A DNA stretch of 26,714 nucleotides from an uncultured Eubacteriales bacterium (GCA_900552015.1 URXY01000026.1:1-26714), one strand, 5' to 3'; counted from the stretch's first letter, positions 1 to 7,286 are shown. Numbers and translations are program-made. The notes: generated by a model from the letters alone, not told the origin.

Positions 1-12
1 GTCGTTAGGGGT

Positions 13-39
13 GCAGGGGCGAGATCGAAACGCCCCTGC
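13..39. terminator. stem-loop at window edge, possible terminator
   Basis: The 9-base arms GCAGGGGCG (13-21) and CGCCCCTGC (31-39) are perfect complements around a 9-base loop. No clear U-run follows on either strand (GTTCTCTT on the plus side), so it would be a weak terminator. It may end a gene lying left of the window. It is listed mainly because it sits beside the strong palindrome at 58-95. Confidence 0.3.
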
Positions 40-57
40 CGTTCTCTTGGGGGATTC

Positions 58-95
58 AAAGGGGGCCTTCTCTCACGTGAGAGAAGGCCCCCTTT
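58..95 (-). terminator. terminator of the xdhC-yqeC-yqeB operon
   Basis: This is a perfect 38-bp palindrome with arms at 58-76 and 77-95. The centre is CACGTG, so in RNA the loop must open a few central pairs. The outer arms are AAA/TTT, giving a short U-run on either strand. It lies 53 bases after the yqeB stop codon and would terminate minus-strand transcripts. The symmetry would also let it stop plus-strand transcription. Confidence 0.75.
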
Positions 96-97
96 GC

Positions 98-137
98 CCC
101 GCGCAGTCCCATGCCAATGGGACATCTCCCGCGCAGT
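98..137. repeat. short direct repeat flanking a hairpin in the yqeB 3' region
   Basis: The 10-mer CCCGCGCAGT occurs at 98-107 and again at 128-137. Between and overlapping these lies a perfect 7-bp hairpin, GTCCCAT (106-112) with ATGGGAC (117-123) and a 4-base loop. No function is assigned; it could be a 3'-end processing or stability element. Confidence 0.35.
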
Positions 138-147
138 GCAGGGCATA

Positions 148-948
148 TCAACGTCTGCCCTGTTGTTTCGCGTTCAAATACAGCACCGCTTCGACCACTC
201 CCCCGCCGACGGCGAGGGCCTTGTCCGAGATTGTCGTGCAGTACTCCGGCTTACAGCGCGGGTCCACGTCGCCAGACTTCATGCCCTTTTTGACGGGGAC
301 GCCGTCGTCCAGCACACCGCGCAGAACGCCGCTGATGGTACACTTCATCGGCATACCCTCGACAAAACCGATGGTCTCGCCCTCCTCGACCGTGTCGCCG
401 ATACGGTGGACGGCGGTGAAAATGCCGTCGCACGGCGCGCGCAGCACGCGCTCGCCCGCAAAACCGCCGATGAGGCCGGGAATGTTCGTGTTCGGCAGCG
501 CGCTGCCGGAGTAGATGACGCGCCCGAGCGTGTGGCCGCGCATCGTCTCGACGACCGCGTGGCAGTCCTCCCCCGCCGTGAAGCCGGGGCCGACGCCCAC
601 GACGATCGGCGCGTCGTCGATCTTCGTGCCGAGATTGCGCTTGGCAAGAATCGCGTCCACGAGCGCGTCGGGCGCAAGCTCTTCGCGGCAGGCGCAAGCG
701 GGGTCAGCCAAAACGGGCAGCACGCCCTCGCGCAGCAGCTTTTTCGCCTCCGCGGCGTTCTCCGCGCGCACGGCGCGCAGACCCTCGACCGTCGTCTCCC
801 CGTGAACGATGGCGTCAGAAAACGCCACCGTGCGGCGGATGGCCGTCGGGCGGGCGAGGTCGGTCATCACCACGTCGATCCCGCAGCGCCACAGCCGCAT
901 GGCCGCGCCGCTCGCGATGTCTCCCGCGCCGCGGATCAATGCAAGCAT
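148..948 (-). CDS. yqeB: YqeB family selenium-dependent molybdenum hydroxylase accessory protein
   Basis: The 266-residue protein matches the EF2563/YqeB family, found next to selenium-dependent molybdenum hydroxylases (xanthine dehydrogenase-like and purine hydroxylases). It is thought to help mature the enzyme, although the reaction is not settled. It opens with a glycine-rich Rossmann-like motif, GAGDIASG (residues 7-14), and has the family's ALPNTNIPG and GGGVVEAVLYL stretches. The C-terminal part (about residues 165-230) reads like a biotinyl/lipoyl-type beta domain. The ATG at 948 follows a GGGGGTG site and overlaps the end of yqeC by 13 bases, implying translational coupling. It is the last gene of the operon. 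Family assignment is firm; the molecular role is known only by association. Confidence 0.88.
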   Translation of the reverse strand: MLALIRGAGDIASGAAMRLWRCGIDVVMTDLARPTAIRRTVAFSDAIVHGETTVEGLRAVRAENAAEAKKLLREGVLPVLADPACACREELAPDALVDAILAKRNLGTKIDDAPIVVGVGPGFTAGEDCHAVVETMRGHTLGRVIYSGSALPNTNIPGLIGGFAGERVLRAPCDGIFTAVHRIGDTVEEGETIGFVEGMPMKCTISGVLRGVLDDGVPVKKGMKSGDVDPRCKPEYCTTISDKALAVGGGVVEAVLYLNAKQQGRR

Positions 949-1607
949 ACATACACCCCCTGATGCAGACTGCCCGCGATGACCGGGCAGGAAAATTCAT
1001 TTGCCATGGCCTGTGCCGCCTCATAATCCGCGGCGGACTCGACCTTATTGATATAAACGCGGTCGCCGTAGCCCTCGGCGTTGATGACGCGCGCGGCGAG
1101 CTGCGGCGTGACGACTGTTTCCTCGTCCACACCCGCGAGCTGCGCGTAGCGCGCGCTGCGGTGGCAGGTCTCTGATATTCTCTTGCCAACGCCGTCGATA
1201 CCAACGACTAGGATGACGCGCTGCGCCTCCGCCGGAATGACCGGCTCGTGGGAAGCGTGCGCCTTGAGCGGCAGGCCCTTGGACCCGTCCGCCTCCACAA
1301 GGACATGATCCGCGAGCTGTGCCAGCGTCTCAAAGCCCAGCTTCGGCGCGCAAAGCTTCCCGTCCTCCGCCTCCTCGCCGACGCAGACGATGCTTGACCG
1401 TCTCAGCGCCGCCGAAACAGCGGCCTCGTCCGCGTCCAACAGCGTTTCATACCACTCCGGGCAGCGAATGTGCGTCGAGGTCGTGATGATGACCCTGCCC
1501 TTTTTCGAAAGCTCCCCGACGAGCGTTTCCATCAGCGTCGTCTTTCCGCCGCCGCCGATGATGGCCGTCACGCCGCGGCCGACCTGAAGGAGCGATGCAA
1601 GCTTCAT
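936..1607 (-). CDS. yqeC: YqeC-like selenium-dependent hydroxylase accessory protein
   Basis: The 223-residue protein has a P-loop-like motif, GGGGKTT (residues 18-24), near the N-terminus. It continues with TTSTHIRCPE and VLVEADGSKGLPLKAH, hallmarks of the putative selenium-dependent hydroxylase accessory family YqeC. The P-loop suggests a nucleotide-dependent step in cofactor maturation or insertion, but the reaction has not been established. It begins 10 bases after the xdhC stop with GAGG just upstream, and its 3' end overlaps yqeB. The three genes therefore form one tight operon. No catalytic hydroxylase gene lies in this window. Confidence 0.87.
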   Translation of the reverse strand: MKLASLLQVGRGVTAIIGGGGKTTLMETLVGELSKKGRVIITTSTHIRCPEWYETLLDADEAAVSAALRRSSIVCVGEEAEDGKLCAPKLGFETLAQLADHVLVEADGSKGLPLKAHASHEPVIPAEAQRVILVVGIDGVGKRISETCHRSARYAQLAGVDEETVVTPQLAARVINAEGYGDRVYINKVESAADYEAAQAMANEFSCPVIAGSLHQGVYVCLH

Positions 1608-1617
1608 GCGCGCCGCC

Positions 1618-2613
1618 TCACTTTATCACGCCCGCGCGGCGGGCGCGGTGCTCGATCATCTCCGCCGCGATGCTGATCGCGATCTCCTCCGGCGTTTCAG
1701 CGAGGATGGGGAGGCCGATGGGCGCGTGAACGCGGTCGATCTCCGCCTCGGTAAATCCGTCAGCGCGCAGGCGCTCGCGCGTCTTGGCGACCTTGCCGCG
1801 GCTGCCGATGCAGCCGATATAGGTCGCGTCGCTCCTGAGCACCTGAGAAAGTATCTCATGATCCGCCTGATGGCCCGGCGTCATCACAACGGCGTAGTCA
1901 TCCGCTGTGAGCGTCACCTTGCCGGAGATATCGGCAAAGCTGCCGAAGATGACCTCGTCAGCCGCGGGGTAGCGCTCTGGCTTTGCCAACTCCTCGCGGT
2001 TATCATACATCGTCACGCGGAAGCCGACCGCCGCGAGCACCGGCACGAGCGCACAGCCCACGTGTCCGCCGCCGAAGATGTACACCCGTCCCGCGCGTGC
2101 GAGCGGCTCGATGTAGCGTCCGTCGCGCCAGAGCGTGCGGGTCGTGAAGAGCTCCTGCTGCTCCTGTGGGATATCCCCGCGCGTGAGCACGCGGAAGTCT
2201 TTGACGCGCTCGCCGTCGAGCACGAGCAGCAGCCAGAGGTCAACGCTCTCGTCGAGCTTTTCGCGCCAGCGCTTCAGCACGGCGATGCCGTCCGTCTCCT
2301 GCGGGGAAAAGAGCTGGAAGTACACCGTCACCTCGCCGCCGCAGATCATGCCGATATCGTTCACATCGCTCGGGTGCAGGGCATAGGACCCGAGCTCGTT
2401 TTTGCCGCTTTTCATCGCTTCGAGCGCGCGTAGGCCGCTCAGCCGCTCCACCGCGCCGCCGCCGATGGTGCCGAGCGTGCTGCCGTCCTCAAAGGCCGCC
2501 ATCTTTGCGCCTGCACCGCGCGGCGCAGAGCCGGAGGATGCGAGGATACTGCATAGCGCCACGCGCTCGCCGCGTCCGAGCGCCGCGAGCATCGCATCGA
2601 GTATCTTCTTCAT
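1618..2613 (-). CDS. xdhC: XdhC/CoxI family molybdenum enzyme maturation protein
   Basis: The protein is 331 residues. The N-terminal XdhC/CoxI domain shows GSAPRGAGAKM (28-38), GTIGGGAVE (48-56) and GMICGG (88-93). The C-terminal Rossmann domain carries FGGGHVG (180-186), MTPGHQADHEIL, YIGCIGSRGK and IGLPILAETPEEIAISIAAE. In characterised members XdhC binds molybdenum cofactor, promotes its sulfuration and delivers it to xanthine dehydrogenase-type enzymes in the cytoplasm. The ATG at 2613 has GAAAGGA about 12 bases upstream and a good promoter at 2655-2683. It is the first gene of the operon with yqeC and yqeB, which points to the selenium-dependent hydroxylase version of this pathway. Confidence 0.9.
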   Translation of the reverse strand: MKKILDAMLAALGRGERVALCSILASSGSAPRGAGAKMAAFEDGSTLGTIGGGAVERLSGLRALEAMKSGKNELGSYALHPSDVNDIGMICGGEVTVYFQLFSPQETDGIAVLKRWREKLDESVDLWLLLVLDGERVKDFRVLTRGDIPQEQQELFTTRTLWRDGRYIEPLARAGRVYIFGGGHVGCALVPVLAAVGFRVTMYDNREELAKPERYPAADEVIFGSFADISGKVTLTADDYAVVMTPGHQADHEILSQVLRSDATYIGCIGSRGKVAKTRERLRADGFTEAEIDRVHAPIGLPILAETPEEIAISIAAEMIEHRARRAGVIK

Positions 2614-2654
2614 ATCGAGTCACTATCCTTTCAAAAGTATCACGCTTTGCTCTG

Positions 2655-2683
2655 ATTATAGCAAAGCCGTCTTGCGAATGCAA
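2655..2683 (-). promoter_or_regulatory. sigma-A promoter of xdhC operon, -10 within an inverted repeat
   Basis: Read on the minus strand, TTGCAT (2683-2678), a 17-base spacer and TATAAT (2660-2655), preceded by TG in extended -10 position. The predicted start is near 2648. GCTTTGC (2644-2650) and GCAAAGC (2661-2667) form a perfect 7-bp inverted repeat centred on the -10 box, a natural place for a repressor operator. Confidence 0.72.
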
Positions 2684-2718
2684 TGCGTGAAGCGCCGTTT
2701 TCCCGACTCCAAACGCGA

Positions 2719-2749
2719 AAAAGGTCCCCTCCGGCGGAGGGGACCTTTT
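2719..2749 (-). terminator. terminator of the Na/Pi cotransporter gene
   Basis: Perfect 14-bp stem with arms 2719-2732 and 2736-2749 and a GGC loop (GCC on the minus strand). On the minus strand it is followed by a run of five U. It starts 8 bases after the stop codon of the transporter gene and separates it from the xdhC promoter. Confidence 0.9.
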
Positions 2750-2756
2750 GGATGCT

Positions 2757-4562
2757 TTATTTTTTGCCTTCGATGCGCTTGAGTTCGCCGAAATATTTGT
2801 CGTGCGTCTCCTGATAAGCGCGGTTGAAGACCGGGTCCTTGCCCTGGTGCAGCTCGTGTATATAGTCGTGGTGGTTGTTCATGATGTGCTTATCTGACAT
2901 CGAGAGCGTGAACACGCCCACATTTGAGCACTGGTCGGCAATGCGCTCCACATTGACGAGGATATCGAGGAACGTAAGCCCCGCATACACCGTGCACTGG
3001 CCGTCGCGCACGCGGCGAATGTGGTTGGAACGCAGCGTGGCGACAAGATCGTCCACGACCTCCTCGACCGGCTCGATCTTGCGCGCGGCCTCGTAATCCG
3101 TTGCGCCGAAGGCGCTGTAGGTATAGTCGAGGATCTCGCCGAGGGCCTCCGTGAGCACTGCAAGCTCCTGGCGGGCAACGGGCGAAAGGCTCGCGTTGCG
3201 GTCGATGAACTCCTGTGCGTTCTCCGTCAGGTTCACGGCATGGTCGCCGATGCGCTCAAACTCGCCGAAGCACTGGATATAGTAGTTGAGCAGGTCGTTC
3301 GAATGGCCCGTCGGCACATTCGGAGACAGACGGATGAGGTAGTTGTCCACATGGTCGGCGAGCTTGTCGATGTGCTCTTCATTCTCGTTGATGATGTTGA
3401 TCGTGTGCTGGTCAAACTTATCGAGCACATCCATCGCGCTCATCACGCCCGAGCGGGCAAGACGTGCCATGGTGGTAATGGCCTCGCCCGCGCCGGAAAG
3501 AGCGATGGCGGGAGAGGTGTAGAACTTTTCATCCAGGAGCGAGAGCTCGTGGTCCACGTTTTCGCCGAGCTGCACATCGTCCTTGACGAGCTTGCGCGAA
3601 AGCTTTTCAAACTGGCCACAGATTGGCAGCAGCACGATAGCCGAGATGAGGCGGAACACCGTGTGCACATTCGCGATGCCACCCGAGGTGAGCACCTTGT
3701 CCCACAGCGGGTCGAGCACGCCGAAGCCGTGCAGCACCATCAGACCCACGATGACGAGGATGGAGCCTGCGATATTGAAGAGGATGTGGATAACGCCCGT
3801 GCGCTTGGCGTCGGCTTTGGAGCCGATGGAGCAGACGATGGCGGTCGTGACGCAGTCGCCGATGTTGACGCCGATGATGATGGCGTAAACGGAGGAAAAT
3901 GTCAGCGCGCCGGTCGTGGAGATGGCCTGCAAAATACCGATGGTCGCCGACGAGCTCTGGAGCAGGAACGCAACGCCCGCGCCGAGCAGGAAGCCGAGCA
4001 CCGGCTGGCCGGAGAGCTGATAGAACATATTGGCAAAGCTCTCCGACTCCGACAGCGGGCTGACCGCCGCCGTCATATTGAGAAGACCCGTAAAGAGGAT
4101 GCCGAAGCCCATGGCGATCGAACCGATGGTGTCGGACTTACGGCCCTTGACCGCCATGATGAAGAGGATACCGATGATCGCCGCGAGCGGTGCCAGCGTC
4201 GAGGGCTTGAAGAAGTTCAGAAGCGACGTATCCGACGCGTTCACATCGAGCAGTCGGATGATCTGGCCTGTGACCGTCGTGCCGACGTTCGCGCCCAGAA
4301 TAACGCCGATGGACTGGTGCAGCGACATGATGCCAGCACCGACCAGGCCCGATGTGAGCACGATGGTCGCCGTGGAGCTCTGGATGACCGCCGTCACGCC
4401 AAGGCCGAGCAAAAATCCGACCAGCGGGTTGTTCGTCACCTTTTCCATTGCGCTCTTGAACGCATCGGAGGAGCCTCTCTTCAGCCCGTCGCCCATCAGG
4501 CGCATACCGTACAGGAACAGCGCAAGGCCGCCAAAGAGAGAAATGATGTTGAAGATCGTCAT
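2757..4562 (-). CDS. Na/Pi cotransporter family protein with PhoU-like domain
   Basis: The membrane half (about residues 1-330) contains two copies of the Na/Pi cotransporter repeat, each with the signature glutamine-serine motif: QSSTAT (61-66) and QSSSAT (202-207). The C-terminal third (about 380-590) is a helical PhoU-like domain with EFERIGDHAVNL and NVERIADQCSN. The protein is predicted to import phosphate coupled to sodium, with PhoU controlling it. The open frame extends 42 codons upstream to 4688. I chose the ATG at 4562 because AAGAGG lies 9 bases before it, the membrane domain begins at once, and the upstream 42 residues look non-homologous and overlap the promoter. It is monocistronic, divergent from murI, and 601 residues long. 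Confidence 0.88.
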   Translation of the reverse strand: MTIFNIISLFGGLALFLYGMRLMGDGLKRGSSDAFKSAMEKVTNNPLVGFLLGLGVTAVIQSSTATIVLTSGLVGAGIMSLHQSIGVILGANVGTTVTGQIIRLLDVNASDTSLLNFFKPSTLAPLAAIIGILFIMAVKGRKSDTIGSIAMGFGILFTGLLNMTAAVSPLSESESFANMFYQLSGQPVLGFLLGAGVAFLLQSSSATIGILQAISTTGALTFSSVYAIIIGVNIGDCVTTAIVCSIGSKADAKRTGVIHILFNIAGSILVIVGLMVLHGFGVLDPLWDKVLTSGGIANVHTVFRLISAIVLLPICGQFEKLSRKLVKDDVQLGENVDHELSLLDEKFYTSPAIALSGAGEAITTMARLARSGVMSAMDVLDKFDQHTINIINENEEHIDKLADHVDNYLIRLSPNVPTGHSNDLLNYYIQCFGEFERIGDHAVNLTENAQEFIDRNASLSPVARQELAVLTEALGEILDYTYSAFGATDYEAARKIEPVEEVVDDLVATLRSNHIRRVRDGQCTVYAGLTFLDILVNVERIADQCSNVGVFTLSMSDKHIMNNHHDYIHELHQGKDPVFNRAYQETHDKYFGELKRIEGKK

Positions 4563-4594
4563 AATATTTGAACCTCTTATCCTTCGTTCACTCC

Positions 4595-4630
4595 GCATCG
4601 CCGCGCGATGCAGGTGGGCTCCTGATGCCC
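4595..4630 (-). other. paired small hairpins in the 5' UTR of the Na/Pi transporter
   Basis: GCATCG (4595-4600) and CGATGC (4606-4611) form a 6-bp stem, and GGGC (4616-4619) and GCCC (4627-4630) form a second short stem. Both lie in the roughly 80-base leader between the predicted start and the ATG at 4562. I do not recognise a known riboswitch class here. Confidence 0.35.
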
Positions 4631-4647
4631 AACTCTCACCAAATAGT

Positions 4648-4675
4648 ATTTTATCAGTTGCATGGAAAATTGCAA
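4648..4675 (-). promoter_or_regulatory. putative promoter of the Na/Pi transporter gene
   Basis: On the minus strand, TTGCAA (4675-4670), a 16-base spacer and TAAAAT (4653-4648). The local sequence is AT-rich compared with its surroundings. It would give a leader of about 80 bases. The match is moderate, and TACTAT just downstream is an alternative -10. Confidence 0.45.
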
Positions 4676-4721
4676 TCCTTTTCCTCAATTTTTACGAGAA
4701 AGCACACCAGTGAGATTTTGC

Positions 4722-4749
4722 TTGCAATTCTTTGTTCACGTGGTACAAT
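4722..4749 (+). promoter_or_regulatory. promoter of murI
   Basis: TTGCAA (4722-4727), a 16-base spacer, then an extended -10, TGGTACAAT, with the hexamer at 4744-4749. The start is predicted near 4756, about 25 bases before the murI ATG. The AAGGAGG site falls at 4764-4770. Confidence 0.6.
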
Positions 4750-4780
4750 ATTCGCAGTAAAAAGAAGGAGGCTTTCAACC

Positions 4781-5575
4781 ATGTTGAACGCAGTTGATCC
4801 CATCGGCGTGATGGACAGCGGCATCGGCGGATTGACCGTCGTGCGCGAGCTTCAGCGCATTCTTCCCGGCGAGGATATCATTTACTTTGGCGACAGCGCC
4901 AACTGCCCTTACGGCAACAAGACCTCTGAGCAGATCTTTGAGCTCAGCCGCAATATGCTCCAATTCCTCGGCGACAACGGTGTCAAATGCACCGCCATCG
5001 CCTGCAACACCATCTCCACCCTCGCCGACCGCCTTCGTCCCTGCTTCGACTATAAGATCGTCAGCATCGTGGAGGAAGCCGCCAAATACGTCGTGCGGGA
5101 AAAGCTCACGAGCGTCGGCCTGATCGCGACGGAGTTCACCGTTGCCTCCGGCAAATACGCCGAGCTCATCCACAAGGATGCGCCCGAGTGCAAGGTCATC
5201 GGCAAGGGCTCTCCCCTGCTTGCGGCACTCGTCGACCGCGGCGATTTCAACCAGCACGACATCAACACCGAGATCCGCACGCAGGTCGACAACATCCTTT
5301 CCCGCGAAAAGGTCGAAAACCTGATCCTTGGCTGCACGCATTACCCCATCGTGGAGGAAAACTTCCACGAGTGCTATCCCGAAATGCACCTCATCAACCC
5401 CGCGCTCGAGCAGGCAAACGCCGTCAAGGCGTACCTCACCGAGCAGAACGCCGTCAATCCCCAGAAGAAGGGCAAGTTCATCATCTGCACGAGCGGCGAC
5501 CCGCAGGTGTATGTCAATGTCAGTAAGCGCCTTGGCCTCTTCGAGGCGAGCGAACTAAAGGTCGTGCATATCTAA
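4781..5575 (+). CDS. murI: glutamate racemase
   Basis: The protein interconverts L- and D-glutamate, supplying D-Glu for peptidoglycan in the cytoplasm. At 264 residues it has the normal family length. The general acid/base cysteines are visible as ACNT (Cys75) and GCTHYP (Cys185), with the substrate motif DSGIGG at 12-17. The family's GDTxRxPYG segment reads GDSANCPYG, a variant with Asn in place of the common Arg. The frame is open back to 4568, but the ATG at 4781 has a strong AAGGAGG 10 bases upstream, matches the family N-terminus and lies after the promoter, so earlier starts are rejected. It ends at its own terminator. Aspartate racemase activity is a less likely alternative. Confidence 0.92.
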   Translation: MLNAVDPIGVMDSGIGGLTVVRELQRILPGEDIIYFGDSANCPYGNKTSEQIFELSRNMLQFLGDNGVKCTAIACNTISTLADRLRPCFDYKIVSIVEEAAKYVVREKLTSVGLIATEFTVASGKYAELIHKDAPECKVIGKGSPLLAALVDRGDFNQHDINTEIRTQVDNILSREKVENLILGCTHYPIVEENFHECYPEMHLINPALEQANAVKAYLTEQNAVNPQKKGKFIICTSGDPQVYVNVSKRLGLFEASELKVVHI

Positions 5576-5595
5576 CGCCTAACGCCGCGAAACGC

Positions 5596-5623
5596 AAAAG
5601 AGAGGGCCTTTGCCCTCTCTTTT
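5596..5623 (+). terminator. murI terminator
   Basis: Perfect 12-bp stem with arms AAAAGAGAGGGC (5596-5607) and GCCCTCTCTTTT (5612-5623), a CTTT loop and a U-run extending to 5625. It lies 20 bases after the murI stop. Confidence 0.92.
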
Positions 5624-5631
5624 TTCATATC

Positions 5632-5658
5632 CGGAGCATCCCCGCATAGAATGCTCCG
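5632..5658 (+). promoter_or_regulatory. hairpin touching the ribosome binding site of the next gene
   Basis: Perfect 8-bp stem CGGAGCAT (5632-5639) with ATGCTCCG (5651-5658) and an 11-base loop. The last base of the stem is the first base of the GAGGTGG ribosome binding site (5658-5664) of the small gene starting at 5671. It could tune translation or shield an RNA 5' end; this is inference from position only. Confidence 0.35.
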
Positions 5659-5670
5659 AGGTGGTTTTGC

Positions 5671-6003
5671 ATGGATGACACATTCTCCCCCGCGCCGACG
5701 CTCGAAGCGGCGCTCACGCGCACCTTTGGCCCGCGCGAGGAATTTTTCCGCGTGCTGACGCACGCGCTGCGCCAGCGCTGCGGCGGGCGCGTCTATCTGA
5801 CACTGCTCAGTGACGGCTCGCTTGCCCTGCTCGGTCTTTCCGGCGATACGGACTGTCCCGGCGATGTGCTGCTCGATATCGCCGCGCCGCTCGCCCCCTG
5901 CGGTGAGGAAGCGCTTGCCCTGCGCGTCAGCGTCATCGACTGGCGGCACTGCGCGCGCCGGTACGAGGAAGTCCTTGCGCAAAAAAATGAGACTGCACCG
6001 TGA
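5671..6003 (+). CDS. small hypothetical protein
   Basis: I do not recognise this 110-residue protein. It is probably a real gene: the ATG at 5671 has GAGGTGG six bases upstream, the frame fills the gap between two terminators, and codon use resembles its neighbours. It has no signal peptide, membrane segment or obvious metal motif, but it contains four scattered cysteines (about residues 37, 62, 77 and 92). The pattern suggests a small alpha/beta cytoplasmic protein. It follows murI on the same strand but behind a strong terminator, so it relies on read-through or on an unseen promoter in 5580-5660. The convergent neighbour is the aromatic operon. Function unknown. Confidence 0.62.
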   Translation: MDDTFSPAPTLEAALTRTFGPREEFFRVLTHALRQRCGGRVYLTLLSDGSLALLGLSGDTDCPGDVLLDIAAPLAPCGEEALALRVSVIDWRHCARRYEEVLAQKNETAP

Positions 6004-6015
6004 TCTCCGCACACA

Positions 6016-6058
6016 AAAGCGCCCCGCTGTGACGAAATCTGTCACAGCAGGGCGCTTT
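6016..6058. terminator. bidirectional terminator between the small gene and the aromatic operon
   Basis: Arms 6016-6033 and 6041-6058 pair over 18 positions with a single mismatch around a 7-base loop. Outer A/T runs give short U-tracts on both strands (UUUU on the minus strand). It sits between convergent stop codons at 6003 and 6063. Confidence 0.88.
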
Positions 6059-6062
6059 CTCT

Positions 6063-7286
6063 TTACTGCTGCAGGCTCTCAAGGATGGCCTGGACGGTCT
6101 CATCGACCGTGCCGTTGTTGTCGACGATGTGGTCGGCAAATCTTTCATAGCAGGCCTTGCGCCTGTCGTACATCGCCGCAAGGTCGCCCGCGGAAAGGGG
6201 ACGGCCTTCTCTCGGCAGCTTACTCAAGTCACGCTTGAGCCAGAAGATGATGCCATTCTGGTGCAGAAGATCGTAGTTTTCCTCCTGCGTCACGCAGCCG
6301 CCACCCGTGGCGATGACCGCGCCCGAGCGCTTGCCAAGTTCCGCGATGGCTTCGCTCTCGAGCCTTCGGAACGCCACCTCGCCCTGCTTTTCGATGAGCT
6401 GGGCACAGGGCGCGCCGTTTTTCTCCTCGATCTCAGCGTCGCTGTCGAGCGCGATGCGGTCGAGCTTCTCGGCAAGGCGCGCGGCAACGGTGCTCTTGCC
6501 GCTGCCGGGCATGCCGACGAGCACGATGTTCTGCATCTCAAGGCTCAGCTTTTTCCAGATGCGCTCGGTCTCGCTGTCGGGGATGTCGCGGTTTTCAAAG
6601 ACCTCCGCCGTGCGCTTAGCCTGCGCGACGAGCATGTAGAGCCCGCTCATATAGGGAATGCCGAGCTTTTCCGCCTGCAAGACAAACGCCGTGCGCGCGG
6701 GATTGTAAACGATATCCAGCACGCCCTCGATTTTCGGGAAGATCGATAAGTCGATTGGCGACACGCCGCAGTTCGGATACATGCCGACGGGCGTGGTGTT
6801 CACGATGACCTCCGCGTCCGCGTGGCGGTCCAGATCGTTGTAGTTGTCCTCCCCCTTGCGGGAAATGATGGTCACGCCGCGCGCGCCCATGTCCTCGAGC
6901 ACGGCGCAGACCGTTGAGGACGCGCCGCCGGAGCCGAGCACGAGCGTCTTTTTGCCATCGATCTGAATGCCGCTCGCCCTGACCATACCGGCAAAGCCGT
7001 AGGCATCGGCGTTGTCGCCGTACAGCGTGCCGTCCTCGCGGCGCACGAGCACATTCACACTCTGGAGCTTTTGCGCAATGGGTGAAAGCTCTGCGCAGTA
7101 CGGGATGACGGCCTTTTTATAGGGAATGGTGACGTTCAGGCCGTCAAAGCCGCCGCCCGTCAGAAATTCTCCGAGCTTTTCGGGCGCGACCTCGTAAAGC
7201 CTGTATTCATAGTCCGCCAGCTCCGCGTGGATAGCGGGCGAATAGCTGTGGCCGAGCTTTTCACCGAGTAATCCGCAGCGCTTCAT
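6063..7286 (-). CDS. aroE-aroK: shikimate dehydrogenase-shikimate kinase fusion
   Basis: A single 407-residue frame carries two successive shikimate-pathway enzymes. Residues 1 to about 250 are shikimate dehydrogenase (3-dehydroshikimate to shikimate, NADPH): SYSP (14-17), NVTIPYK with catalytic Lys57, Asp94 in GDNADAYGF, and a nucleotide-binding GSGGASS. Residues 251-407 are shikimate kinase: Walker A GMPGSGKST (258-266), DSD (281-283), RRLES and GGG (328-330). There is no linker of note: Met251 falls exactly where a stand-alone kinase would begin. The order matches consecutive reactions. The ATG abuts the pheA stop with no gap and has GAGGTGG upstream. It is the last gene of the operon. The NTD motif of most AroE proteins reads NAD here. 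Confidence 0.93.
   Translation of the reverse strand: MKRCGLLGEKLGHSYSPAIHAELADYEYRLYEVAPEKLGEFLTGGGFDGLNVTIPYKKAVIPYCAELSPIAQKLQSVNVLVRREDGTLYGDNADAYGFAGMVRASGIQIDGKKTLVLGSGGASSTVCAVLEDMGARGVTIISRKGEDNYNDLDRHADAEVIVNTTPVGMYPNCGVSPIDLSIFPKIEGVLDIVYNPARTAFVLQAEKLGIPYMSGLYMLVAQAKRTAEVFENRDIPDSETERIWKKLSLEMQNIVLVGMPGSGKSTVAARLAEKLDRIALDSDAEIEEKNGAPCAQLIEKQGEVAFRRLESEAIAELGKRSGAVIATGGGCVTQEENYDLLHQNGIIFWLKRDLSKLPREGRPLSAGDLAAMYDRRKACYERFADHIVDNNGTVDETVQAILESLQQ

Noticed and set aside
3021..4571. 516-codon open frame on the plus strand
   Set aside because: It lies antisense to the Na/Pi transporter, is rich in Arg, His and Asp as expected for a shadow frame of GC-rich DNA, and has no ribosome binding site or recognisable domain.
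4563..4688. Longer N-terminus for the Na/Pi transporter
   Set aside because: The extra 42 residues extend past the predicted promoter and are unlike the family; AAGAGG supports the ATG at 4562.
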